13,286 nucleotides of DNA from JAPLGE01 sp964355545 (GTDB lineage Bacteria > Bipolaricaulota > Bipolaricaulia > UBA7950 > UBA9294). The first letter of the stretch is position 1; each line of letters begins with the position of its first letter. Positions 1 through 6,947 of the stretch are shown one piece after another. The stretch covers positions 1 to 13,286 of the forward strand of contig CAYHEK010000041.1 in NCBI GenBank assembly GCA_964355545.1. Reading direction: 5' to 3'. Made by a program: the position numbers and the translations under genes. Below the pieces are notes generated by a model. The model was not told the DNA's origin. It searched no databases and saw only the letters and a list, made by a program, of their open reading frames with translations.

Positions 1-55
1 ACTGCTGGAAGGGAAGCTGCTCGCCGAGGTCTACAAGAAGTATGGGGTCCTGTAA
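1..55 (+). CDS. C-terminal end of an unidentified upstream gene (partial)
   Basis: The frame starting at base 2 is open from the window edge to a TAA at 53-55 and encodes the last 17 residues of a protein, ending in LAEVYKKYGVL. The tail looks like a charged helix, but it is too short to assign a family. It belongs to the same run as the downstream genes: its stop codon overlaps the first base of the ribosome binding site of the next gene, whose start lies 12 nt beyond the stop. It could be the missing dehydratase or another pathway enzyme, but nothing in the sequence shows this. Confidence 0.6.
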   Translation, partial: LLEGKLLAEVYKKYGVL

Positions 56-61
56 AGGAGG
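55..61 (+). promoter_or_regulatory. Shine-Dalgarno site fixing the GTG start at 68
   Basis: AAGGAGG lies six bases before the GTG at 68 and overlaps the TAA of the preceding gene. It is a near-perfect anti-16S match, and it supports the GTG as the true start of the cupin gene as well as coupling to the upstream gene. Confidence 0.7.
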
Positions 62-67
62 AAGCGC

Positions 68-802
68 GTGTCAGGGGATGAGGACACAAAGGGGACGTTG
101 ACCGAACGCCTGGTCGAGAGAGGAAAGCGGGATCGCACGACGCTCGATCGCCTCTTTCTCGGGCGAGGAGACGAGTCTTCGATCCCACGTGACGAGCACG
201 AGCGGCTGTACTTCTTCCTCGATGCCCGAGGTGCCTTCTCCACCTCCTCTCTCGGCGCACGGTGGCAATACAGGCTCCGCTCAGACACGGCGGTCTTCGT
301 CCCCGCAGGAGTCGAGCACCGGCTCACAAACTCCGGAGATGCGCCTCTGCGGGCCATTGTCTTCACCGCTCGACTCCCGGAGGGGGAGCGAGCGAGCGAA
401 CCCCGCGGAGGGCCAACCTTCGCCGACCTGCACGATGTGCCGCAAAGGAACATGACAAGCTTCCTCACCCAGACGCTCTTTGCCGGCGCGGACGTCAAGG
501 CGCACGTGTTTGTGCTGAGCGAGTACCAGACCCTCCTCCCCGGCGGGTGCGTCCCCCGGCACGTCCACGAGATAAGAGAGGAGCTCTGCTACGTGTGCAG
601 CGGGCAGGGGAACCTACACCTAGAAGGTTCGGACAGGGTCATCCGCGCCGGGGAAGCAGCGCGCATTCCCCCTGGCGCATGGCACTCTATGACAAACGAG
701 GGGGATGCCGCCTTGGAATACATCATCGCTCAGTCCTCGCACGCCTGCGAGGGGCCCGCCCGAGAGGCCGAGCGATCGGAGGGAGCCCATGGAACGACTT
801 AA
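68..802 (+). CDS. Two-domain cupin protein (bicupin), substrate unknown
   Basis: The 244-residue protein starts at GTG behind a strong AAGGAGG. It has two tandem cupin folds. The C-terminal domain has both cupin motifs complete: HVHEIREE at about residues 165-172 supplies two histidines and a glutamate, and PPGAWHSMTN at 201-210 supplies the third histidine (H206), so it should bind a divalent metal. The N-terminal domain keeps the second motif (PAGVEHRLTN, 79-88), but its first motif is reduced to a single histidine (H44) in DEHERLYFFLD, so that site may be metal-free or altered. Cupins of this layout include sugar isomerases (KduI, IolB), hydrolases and dioxygenases; none is a clear match here. 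The sugar-acid operon context would suit an isomerase or lactonase-like role, which is inference. There is no signal peptide, so it is presumably cytoplasmic. Its last 14 bases overlap the next gene. Confidence 0.85.
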   Translation: MSGDEDTKGTLTERLVERGKRDRTTLDRLFLGRGDESSIPRDEHERLYFFLDARGAFSTSSLGARWQYRLRSDTAVFVPAGVEHRLTNSGDAPLRAIVFTARLPEGERASEPRGGPTFADLHDVPQRNMTSFLTQTLFAGADVKAHVFVLSEYQTLLPGGCVPRHVHEIREELCYVCSGQGNLHLEGSDRVIRAGEAARIPPGAWHSMTNEGDAALEYIIAQSSHACEGPAREAERSEGAHGTT

Positions 803-1520
803 CCTGTTGGGTGTTGCAGCGAGTCCGCGAGGCGAGGGAAACAGCCTCTTCCTCCTTGAGCGCGCGATTCAAGCGGCCAGACAGGTCGGAGGAGAGGGCC
901 TGCACGTGGAGACCTTTGCCTTTCACGGCAAGCGCGTCGGCCCCTGTGTCCAGTGCTATCAGTGCGATAAGACCCGCGGTGAGTGCGTCATTAAGGATGA
1001 CTTCCACGAACTCCGTGAGAAATGGTTGGCCGCAGATATCGTTCTCTACTCCGTACCCGTCTATCACTTCTCCATCCCCGCGCAGCTCAAGTCCTTCTTC
1101 GACCGCCTCGGCCAGTCGACGAGCAAGCGCTACCCGCGGACGAGAAGGGGCGAGCAGGCCCTCCATTTGAAGATCGTCGGAGGCATCGCTCAGGGTCTGG
1201 ACATCTTCTCAGGCCAGGAGCACGCCCTCATGGACCTGGTGCAACACGCCGTGTTGGAGAACTGCATCCCCATCTCCGGCAATGCGTACGTCGGGGCAGG
1301 AGGGTGGACCGCGTGGAGCCGCGACACCCGCAAGATCGAATCGCTCGCGGCGCAGGGCGACGCCATCGCCTCGTTCAGCGTCTCCGCAGCGGAATCCATC
1401 GGCAGGCGCGCCGTCTGGCTCGCTCTGATCCTGCGCGCCGGCTCGCGCGAGCTCATCACCCTGTTGGAGGGTGAGGACGCCTTCCTTCCCCTTCTCGAGA
1501 GGTTGAACCGACCCGACTAA
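789..1520 (+). CDS. Iron-sulfur flavodoxin-fold FMN reductase
   Basis: This 243-residue protein belongs to the flavodoxin-like / NADPH-dependent FMN reductase superfamily. The N-terminal strand and loop (LLGVAASPRGEGNS, residues 6-19) match the FMN phosphate-binding loop. VPVYHFSIPAQLKSFFDRLG is the typical second flavin-contacting segment. Between them is a compact cysteine cluster, C53-x2-C56-x2-C59-x6-C66, like the [4Fe-4S] motif of archaeal and clostridial iron-sulfur flavoproteins (Isf). It probably shuttles electrons, perhaps with ferredoxin, or reduces a small molecule. I chose the ATG at 789 because GGAGG at 778-782 lies six bases upstream and the family motif begins directly after it; the frame itself is open further upstream. 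It overlaps the cupin gene by 14 nt and ends one base before larA. A ferredoxin-linked role beside the AOR in the same operon is inference. Confidence 0.87.
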   Translation: MERLNLLGVAASPRGEGNSLFLLERAIQAARQVGGEGLHVETFAFHGKRVGPCVQCYQCDKTRGECVIKDDFHELREKWLAADIVLYSVPVYHFSIPAQLKSFFDRLGQSTSKRYPRTRRGEQALHLKIVGGIAQGLDIFSGQEHALMDLVQHAVLENCIPISGNAYVGAGGWTAWSRDTRKIESLAAQGDAIASFSVSAAESIGRRAVWLALILRAGSRELITLLEGEDAFLPLLERLNRPD

Positions 1521-1521
1521 G

Positions 1522-2814
1522 ATGACGACCAGGCCTTGGCTTGCGCGATTTCCGGACTTACGGGGCGTAGAAGACAACGTCCTCTTCGTCATCGCCCCCG
1601 AGGTCGTTGAGCGACCGATCGACGTCGAGAAGGAGATCAGAGCCTCTCTCCAGCAACCGATCGCGAGCCCTCCGCTTGCGGAGATCGTGTCCAGCGGAGA
1701 CCGCGTCCTCCTCCTCGCGGACGACGTGACGCGCCCCACGCCCCGCTCACGGCTCATTCCTCCCGTTCTCGACGCACTCAACGCGGCCGGCGTTCCCGAC
1801 GACCAGATCACCATCCTGATCGCCCTGGGAACGCATCGCCCCATGACGGAGGGCGAGATAGACGAGGCCTTCGGCAGGGAAGTCATCCGCCGCGTCTCCG
1901 TCCTGAACCACGACTTCCGCGATCCCAGGCAACTGGTCCCCATAGGACATACGGAACAGGGAACTCCCATCATCGTGAACCGCAGAGTGGTCGAGGCGGA
2001 CTTCGTGCTGGGTGTCGGGAGCATCGTCCCCCACCCGGAGGCAGGATGGAGCGGTGGGGCCAAGATCTTTCAACCCGGCGTATGCGGCGAGGAGACGACC
2101 GCCTGGACGCACATGCTCGCCGCGCGCCAACCCGACCACCTGGCTCTGGCCGGCGTGGAAGAGAACCCAGTACGGAGGGAGATCGAGCGGGTCGCGATCC
2201 AGGGTGGGTTGAAGTTCATCGTGAACGTGGTCTTCGACGGCGCAGGGAAGGTGGCCAAGGTCGTAGCGGGAGACCCAGTAGCGGCCCACCGCGCTGGCGT
2301 GGCGTTCGCTCGAAGGATCTTCGTGCGGGCGATTCCAGAGCAGGCCGACATCGTCGTCGTGGACGCGCGGCCGGCGGACATGGATTACTGGCAGGGGATC
2401 AAGCCTCTCGCCTTCGCCACTCGGGCCGTCAAGGAAGGCGGGACCGTGATCCTGGTCGGAGACTTCCGCGATGGGATCTCCCCGATCTACGACGCCGAAT
2501 TCCGCGCCTTCGGGAACAAGGGTCGCGACGAACTCTGCAAGGCAGAAAGGACCCACGAGCTCGGGCACGGCGTCTGCACGGAGGCGCTGTACCTCCACGC
2601 CGCGATCCTAGAACGAAACGACGTGATCTGCGTCTGCGACGGCATATCCACGGACGGAAGGAACGCCCTGGGCTTTCGCAGCGCCGGCTCTGTGCGCGAG
2701 GCGTTAGAGCTGGCGTTCGAAAAGGCCCAAGCAAAGGCCACCGTGGGGGTCATCCTCCAAGGAGGGGACGTGTTGCCCTGCGTCGACGAGAAGGGGGAGA
2801 AAGACTACAGATGA
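1522..2814 (+). CDS. larA: LarA-family nickel-dependent 2-hydroxyacid racemase/epimerase
   Basis: The 430-residue protein is a LarA homologue (former DUF2088), the family that racemises lactate and other 2-hydroxy acids by hydride transfer with a nickel-pincer nucleotide. All key Lactobacillus plantarum LarA residues have counterparts: D68 and R71 in DDVTRPTP (D72, R75), H105 in ALGTHRPMT (H108), H171 in VPHPEAG (H174), K181 in SGGAKIFQPG (K184, the cofactor-anchoring lysine), H197 (H200, nickel ligand), and Q291 and K294 in WQGIK (Q295, K298). It should therefore be a working enzyme rather than a relic. Reported LarA homologues act on lactate, malate, phenyllactate, 2-hydroxyglutarate and gluconate. 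KDG-pathway neighbours favour an aldonic acid such as gluconate, which is inference. The start is one base after the preceding stop, and the stop overlaps the next start as ATGA. The cofactor-making genes larB, larC and larE are not in the window. Confidence 0.92.
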   Translation: MTTRPWLARFPDLRGVEDNVLFVIAPEVVERPIDVEKEIRASLQQPIASPPLAEIVSSGDRVLLLADDVTRPTPRSRLIPPVLDALNAAGVPDDQITILIALGTHRPMTEGEIDEAFGREVIRRVSVLNHDFRDPRQLVPIGHTEQGTPIIVNRRVVEADFVLGVGSIVPHPEAGWSGGAKIFQPGVCGEETTAWTHMLAARQPDHLALAGVEENPVRREIERVAIQGGLKFIVNVVFDGAGKVAKVVAGDPVAAHRAGVAFARRIFVRAIPEQADIVVVDARPADMDYWQGIKPLAFATRAVKEGGTVILVGDFRDGISPIYDAEFRAFGNKGRDELCKAERTHELGHGVCTEALYLHAAILERNDVICVCDGISTDGRNALGFRSAGSVREALELAFEKAQAKATVGVILQGGDVLPCVDEKGEKDYR

Positions 2815-3809
2815 GCAAGAAAACGGTCGTCATCACGGACTACGACTTTCCAGACGTCGAGACCGAGCGCGCCATCCTGGAAGAGGTCGGAGCAAAGGTA
2901 GAGGCGTATCACTGCAAGGAGGAGAAGGACGTCCTCAAGATCGTTCGTCAGGCGGATGTGGTGATCAACCAGTATGCGCTGATCAACCGCACCGTCATCT
3001 CACACCTTGGCAAGTCGTGCATCGCCATCGGCCAGTACGGTATCGGCGTGGACACGATCGATGTCCAGGCGGCGACCGACCAAGGGATCGTCGTCGTCAA
3101 CGTCCCTTCCTACTGTGAGGACGAGGTCGCAGAGCACGCCCTGGCTCTCCTTTTGACTTTGGCGCGCAAGCTTCCGCTCTACGACGCCGAGGTCCGCCGC
3201 GGCGCCTGGGATTGGACCACCCAGGCACCGATTCACCGGGTGGATCGCCGGACCTTGGGTCTTGTGGGGTTCGGCAAGATCGCGCGGAGGCTCGCGGAGA
3301 AGGTGAAGGGGTTATCGCTCGTCATCCTGGCGTTCGACCCCTTCGTATCAGAGGCGACGATGCAGGAGATGGGGGTGCGGAAGGTCTCTCTGGAAGAACT
3401 CCTCCGCCAATCCGACTTCATCTCCATCCACGCCCCCCTCACGGATGCGACGCGCAACCTGATCTCGGAGCCGCAGTTTCAGCTGATGAAGGAGGGGGCG
3501 ATCCTCGTCAACGTGTCGCGAGGCGCCGTTTTGGATCAGGATGCGCTCTACCGGGCGCTCTCCGAGCGCAGGATCCTCGCCGCGGGTCTCGACGTATTCT
3601 ACGAAGAGCCCCCTCGCGCTCCGCACAGCGGGGACGCCCTCCTCAAGCTGGACAATGTCTGCCTTACCCCTCACGTGGCCTGGTACTCCGAGGAATCGAT
3701 CATCGGGCTGCGCGAGAAGCTGGCACGAGACATCGCCGGAATCCTACAAGGCAAGAAGCCTCACGGGTTTGTGAATCCGAGCGTCAAGCCCCGTGTGGCC
3801 TTGAGATAA
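2811..3809 (+). CDS. D-isomer-specific 2-hydroxyacid dehydrogenase (CtBP/PGDH-like)
   Basis: The 332-residue NAD(P)-dependent dehydrogenase has the normal length for single-domain-pair members of this family. The Rossmann dinucleotide motif is GFGKIA at residues 153-158. The catalytic triad is present: R237 in NVSRGAVLD, E266 in DVFYEEPP and H288 in LTPHVAWYS. The catalytic domain halves flank the nucleotide domain as usual, and no ACT domain follows, so it is not a full-length regulated SerA. It would interconvert a D-2-hydroxy acid and its 2-keto acid; candidates are hydroxypyruvate/glycerate, glyoxylate or an aldonic acid. The ATG overlaps the larA stop (ATGA), so the two are translationally coupled. 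Racemase plus D-specific dehydrogenase could oxidise both enantiomers of one substrate, which is inference. Confidence 0.93.
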   Translation: MSKKTVVITDYDFPDVETERAILEEVGAKVEAYHCKEEKDVLKIVRQADVVINQYALINRTVISHLGKSCIAIGQYGIGVDTIDVQAATDQGIVVVNVPSYCEDEVAEHALALLLTLARKLPLYDAEVRRGAWDWTTQAPIHRVDRRTLGLVGFGKIARRLAEKVKGLSLVILAFDPFVSEATMQEMGVRKVSLEELLRQSDFISIHAPLTDATRNLISEPQFQLMKEGAILVNVSRGAVLDQDALYRALSERRILAAGLDVFYEEPPRAPHSGDALLKLDNVCLTPHVAWYSEESIIGLREKLARDIAGILQGKKPHGFVNPSVKPRVALR

Positions 3810-3815
3810 GGAGGT
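3807..3815 (+). promoter_or_regulatory. Strong Shine-Dalgarno for the Fe-type alcohol dehydrogenase
   Basis: TAAGGAGGT begins within the stop codon of the hydroxyacid dehydrogenase and precedes the ATG at 3824 by eight bases. This is the best anti-16S match in the window and decides the start, because the same frame stays open several hundred bases further upstream. Confidence 0.75.
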
Positions 3816-3823
3816 CGACTCAC

Positions 3824-5023
3824 ATGGCCGGACGAGAAGGGAAGACGGCGTTGGGGAGCTTCGTCTGTTCCATCCCCACCAAGGTGATCTTTGGCTTCGA
3901 CAAGATCGATTCGGTCGGCGAGGAAGTCAAGGAGCTCGGCAGCCACGCGCTCGTCGTCGCGGCGGCGAAGAGCATGGAGAAGATCGGGGCCCTAGGGCGA
4001 GTCACGAAGGCCCTTGAAAAGGCCGGAGTGGCCGTGACCGTCTTCCAAGAAGTCGAGTCGGATCCGACCGTCGCTGCGATCGACGAGGTCGCTCGTCTGT
4101 GCAGCAGGAAGGGCTGCCGCGTCGTCGTCGGCCTGGGCGGCGGGAGCGCCGTCGATTTCGCCAAGGGCGTCGCTGTAGCCGCAACTCACGAGGGGTCCGT
4201 CCTGGACTACATGACTCGCGTCGGGTACCCGCCGAGACCGATCACGGAGAAGACTCTTCCGATCGTCGCCATTCCGACGACGGCCGGGACCGGATCGGAG
4301 GTGACGGCGGTCGCGGTCATCACAATCCCCGCCACACACGAAAAGCACGGGATCCTCAACCCGCGAGTCCTCCCGAAGGTTGCGATCGTGGACCCCGGCT
4401 TGACCTTGTCTCTTCCGCCCCGGTTGACGGCCGGGACCGGGTTTGACGTCTTTGGACATGCGTTTGAGGCCTTTGCGAGCAAATTCACGACGCCGTTCGC
4501 GGACATGGTGGCCCTGGAGGCTATGCGCCTCGTGGGAGCCCACCTTGTCGCGGCGGTCAGGGACAAGGAGAACGCCGTCGCGCGAGAGACCATGGCCTGG
4601 GCAGCGACCCTGGGAGGAGTGGCCATCGCCAATGCTGGAATGACGGTCGCTCACGGGATCGCTCAAGCTCTCGGGGGGCGTTTCCACATCGCTCACGGCG
4701 AGGCCGTCGCGTTCTGCTTGCCGGAGGTCATGGAGCAGATGGCGCCGAGCCGGGCGGACCGGTTGGCCCGCGTGGCGGAGGCGATGGGCATCCCCACTCG
4801 AGGGAGGAACGCGGAGGACAAGGCTCGCGACTGCATCGCCGGAATCAAGAGGCTGCGCGAAGAAGTTGGTCTCGACATTCGACTGGGAGAGTTTGGCATC
4901 CGCCTACAGGACGTCGATCAGCTCGTTATAGACGTCTTCAACACGCAGCACTGGTCGATCGAGCACCACCCACAGGAACTCAGCCACGGCGACGTGAAGA
5001 AGATCCTCGAGGCGCGTCTGTAG
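3824..5023 (+). CDS. Iron-containing (group III) alcohol dehydrogenase
   Basis: This 399-residue protein is a metal-dependent alcohol dehydrogenase of the iron-activated family, which reduces aldehydes or semialdehydes to alcohols, or the reverse, with NAD(P)H. The nucleotide-binding motif GGGSAVDFAK sits at residues 105-114, followed by the signature IPTTAGTGSEVT. Four likely metal ligands are present: D208 and H212 in GFDVFGHAFEAF, H277 in GMTVAHGIAQ and H291 in HIAHGEAVA. Length and architecture are normal. The ATG at 3824 is selected by the TAAGGAGGT just upstream, 14 nt after the previous gene. The substrate cannot be read from sequence; family members use butanol, 1,3-propanediol, lactaldehyde, hydroxybutyrate and others. 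In this operon it may reduce an aldehyde that the neighbouring AOR oxidises to the acid. Confidence 0.94.
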   Translation: MAGREGKTALGSFVCSIPTKVIFGFDKIDSVGEEVKELGSHALVVAAAKSMEKIGALGRVTKALEKAGVAVTVFQEVESDPTVAAIDEVARLCSRKGCRVVVGLGGGSAVDFAKGVAVAATHEGSVLDYMTRVGYPPRPITEKTLPIVAIPTTAGTGSEVTAVAVITIPATHEKHGILNPRVLPKVAIVDPGLTLSLPPRLTAGTGFDVFGHAFEAFASKFTTPFADMVALEAMRLVGAHLVAAVRDKENAVARETMAWAATLGGVAIANAGMTVAHGIAQALGGRFHIAHGEAVAFCLPEVMEQMAPSRADRLARVAEAMGIPTRGRNAEDKARDCIAGIKRLREEVGLDIRLGEFGIRLQDVDQLVIDVFNTQHWSIEHHPQELSHGDVKKILEARL

Positions 5024-5042
5024 CGAGCCCCCCTGGCTCGCT
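5022..5042 (+). promoter_or_regulatory. Perfect 8-bp hairpin between the alcohol dehydrogenase and aor
   Basis: AGCGAGCC is followed by a five-base loop CCCCT and the exact complement GGCTCGCT. The left arm begins inside the TAG stop codon of the alcohol dehydrogenase. No T-run follows, only CGAAAGGA which contains the aor ribosome binding site, so it is not a standard intrinsic terminator. It could be an mRNA-stabilising or processing hairpin, or a partial attenuator, that sets aor expression relative to upstream genes. The structure is seen; the role is inferred. Confidence 0.5.
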
Positions 5043-5057
5043 CGAAAGGACCAGGAC

Positions 5058-6947
5058 ATGGCGAAGAAGACTCAACCAGCCGGAGAGGGAAGCAAGACCA
5101 TGACCGGCCGCTACGGCCGATACTTGGACGTCGATCTCTCGAATCGAACTCTCAAGGAATTCGTCATCCCGGAGAGCTGGGCGAGAAAGCACCTGGGTGG
5201 ACGCGGCGTCGGGGCCCGGATCATGCTCCAAGAACTGCCTGCGGGGGCCGATCCGCTCGGTCCCGAGAACCTCCTCGTCTTCGGAACCGGGCCTCTCCAG
5301 GGCACTGGGATGGCCGGGGCCGGACGGCACGTGGTCACGAGCAAGTCCCCGAAGACGAAGGCCGTCAGTGACTCGTACGCCGGCGGTTTCTTCGGACACG
5401 CCCTTGCTCAATCCGGATACGACGGGATCGTCGTCCGCGGAAAGGCCTCCAGTCCGGTTTACCTCGCCCTCCTTGGCGGGAAGGCGACCCTCCATGACGC
5501 ACGAGCGCTGTGGGGATCTCTTGTGCTCGAGACGGAGACGGAGCTGAAACGCCGGCACGGCGACGTCCGCGTCTCCTCGATCGGGCCTGCGGGAGAGAAC
5601 CTCGTCCGGCAGGCGTGCATCATCAACGACCGCAACCGGGCCGCCGGCAGGCCCGGCTTCGGCGCGGTCATGGGGTCGAAGAACTTGAAGGCGATCGCCG
5701 TCGGAGGGAACGAGAAGAGACCGCTGACGGACCCTGGCCTCCTCTCCCGTGTGCGGACGCAGTTCGCCGCGGGTCTCGTCAAAGACCAGAGGCAGGCGTT
5801 CCTCGGAGAGTACGGGACGGCCGGCTACCTCGAGATACACAACGAGAAGGGGATTCAGCCCTCGAGGAACTTCCAGGACGCCTTCTACGACGACGCGGCA
5901 AAGATCGGGGGTGAGGCCCTGCTCGAACTCCTCGTGGAGCGGGATCACTGCACGGGGTGCCCCGTTCGCTGCAAACGGGTCGTAAAGACGGAGTTTGCCG
6001 GCGAGCCTGTAATCCCTGCCTACGGCGGCCCCGAGTACGAGACGCTCGCGGCGTTCGGAACCCTGTGCATGAACTCCGACCTCCGGTCGATCGCGCTCGC
6101 AAACCAAAAGTGCAACGCCTTGGGCCTGGATACGATCAGCGCGGGAGTCTCCATCGCCTTCGCGATGGAAGCAAGCGAAAAAGGGCTCCTGCCCAGCAAA
6201 GTGGAGTGGGGAGATCCCCACGCCATCCTCACCCTGATCGAAGAGATCGCCCGGCGAGAGGGGTCTGGAGCGAGGCTCGCGGACGGGATTGAGGCCCTAG
6301 CCGAGGACCTGGGAGCCGACTTTGCGATGGTGATCAAGGGACAGGAGATCCCACTCCATGAGCCGCGCGGGAAGAAGGGAATGGCCCTCACGTATGCAAC
6401 CACCCCGCGAGGGGGGCAGCACATGGAAGGGATCCACGATGACTACCTGGAATCCACTCCCGTGACTCCCGAACTTGGAATCACGGATCGGGTCAGCCGC
6501 TTCGCCTGGACGAACAGGCCGTTCCTGTGCAAGGTGTACGAGGACCTGACTTCGTTCAACAACTCTCTTGTCATCTGCGACTTCGTGGTCAACCGGACGG
6601 GAGAGAACTACAACTATCCCCTCATCCGAGAGGCCCTGTACGCCATCACGGGACTGGAACTTAGGCCCGAGGACATGGTGGCGGTCGGCGAGCGGAACTA
6701 CAACGTGCTGCGACTGCTCTCCGCCATCGAGGGATATCGGCGCGCGAACGACGGGTTGCCCGCGAGGTTCGAAGAACCGCTCCCACGGGGGGCGAGCGCC
6801 GGCGAGTCGATCGAGCGAAGCGATCTCGAAAACCACATCAAGGACTACTACAGAACCCGGGGGTGGAGCGACTGGGGCCCCACAAAAGAGCGGTTGAGGA
6901 CCCTGGATCTAGACGAGCTGGTTGACTATGTCGGAGAAGGCGATTGA
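5058..6947 (+). CDS. aor: Aldehyde:ferredoxin oxidoreductase (tungstopterin, [4Fe-4S])
   Basis: The 629-residue protein has the length and motifs of the AOR family, which oxidises aldehydes to carboxylic acids and passes electrons to ferredoxin using a W (or Mo) bis-pterin and one [4Fe-4S] cluster. The cluster ligands are C298-x2-C301-x3-C305 in CTGCPVRC plus C507 in VICDF, matching the spacing in Pyrococcus furiosus AOR (288, 291, 295, 494). Other conserved blocks are LGGRGVGARI near the N-terminus, GPAGENLVR, GRPGFGAVMGSKNLKAIAV, GGPEYET (323-329), NALGLDTISAG and RGGQHMEG with H455. The family consensus begins at residue 15 (MTGRYGRYL), so ATG 5100, which has its own GGAGAGGGA at 5082-5090, is an alternative start. 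I kept ATG 5058 because AAAGGA lies just upstream and it is nearest the previous gene. The substrate is unknown; context suggests a hydroxy-aldehyde or glyceraldehyde. Confidence 0.95.
   Translation: MAKKTQPAGEGSKTMTGRYGRYLDVDLSNRTLKEFVIPESWARKHLGGRGVGARIMLQELPAGADPLGPENLLVFGTGPLQGTGMAGAGRHVVTSKSPKTKAVSDSYAGGFFGHALAQSGYDGIVVRGKASSPVYLALLGGKATLHDARALWGSLVLETETELKRRHGDVRVSSIGPAGENLVRQACIINDRNRAAGRPGFGAVMGSKNLKAIAVGGNEKRPLTDPGLLSRVRTQFAAGLVKDQRQAFLGEYGTAGYLEIHNEKGIQPSRNFQDAFYDDAAKIGGEALLELLVERDHCTGCPVRCKRVVKTEFAGEPVIPAYGGPEYETLAAFGTLCMNSDLRSIALANQKCNALGLDTISAGVSIAFAMEASEKGLLPSKVEWGDPHAILTLIEEIARREGSGARLADGIEALAEDLGADFAMVIKGQEIPLHEPRGKKGMALTYATTPRGGQHMEGIHDDYLESTPVTPELGITDRVSRFAWTNRPFLCKVYEDLTSFNNSLVICDFVVNRTGENYNYPLIREALYAITGLELRPEDMVAVGERNYNVLRLLSAIEGYRRANDGLPARFEEPLPRGASAGESIERSDLENHIKDYYRTRGWSDWGPTKERLRTLDLDELVDYVGEGD

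Noticed and set aside
262..1170. Plus-strand open frame (302 codons) across the cupin and flavoprotein genes
   Set aside because: The product is arginine- and proline-rich without motifs, and it overlaps two genes with clear domains and ribosome binding sites.
1209..2063. Minus-strand open frame (284 codons) opposite the flavoprotein end and larA
   Set aside because: It is a low-complexity product opposite genes with intact catalytic motifs. A similar frame at 1747-2598 was rejected for the same reason.
2046..2810. Upstream in-frame extension of the hydroxyacid dehydrogenase (587-codon frame)
   Set aside because: The extension is an out-of-frame read of larA; the family N-terminus begins exactly at ATG 2811, which overlaps the larA stop.
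3212..3823. Upstream in-frame extension of the iron-type alcohol dehydrogenase (603-codon frame)
   Set aside because: The extra residues are a shadow of the hydroxyacid dehydrogenase; TAAGGAGGT and the family start place the gene at 3824.
4980..6221. Long minus-strand open frame (413 codons) opposite the alcohol dehydrogenase end and aor
   Set aside because: It lies opposite a clear AOR gene, its product has no family motifs and is arginine- and glycine-rich, and long antisense frames are expected where third positions are mostly G or C.
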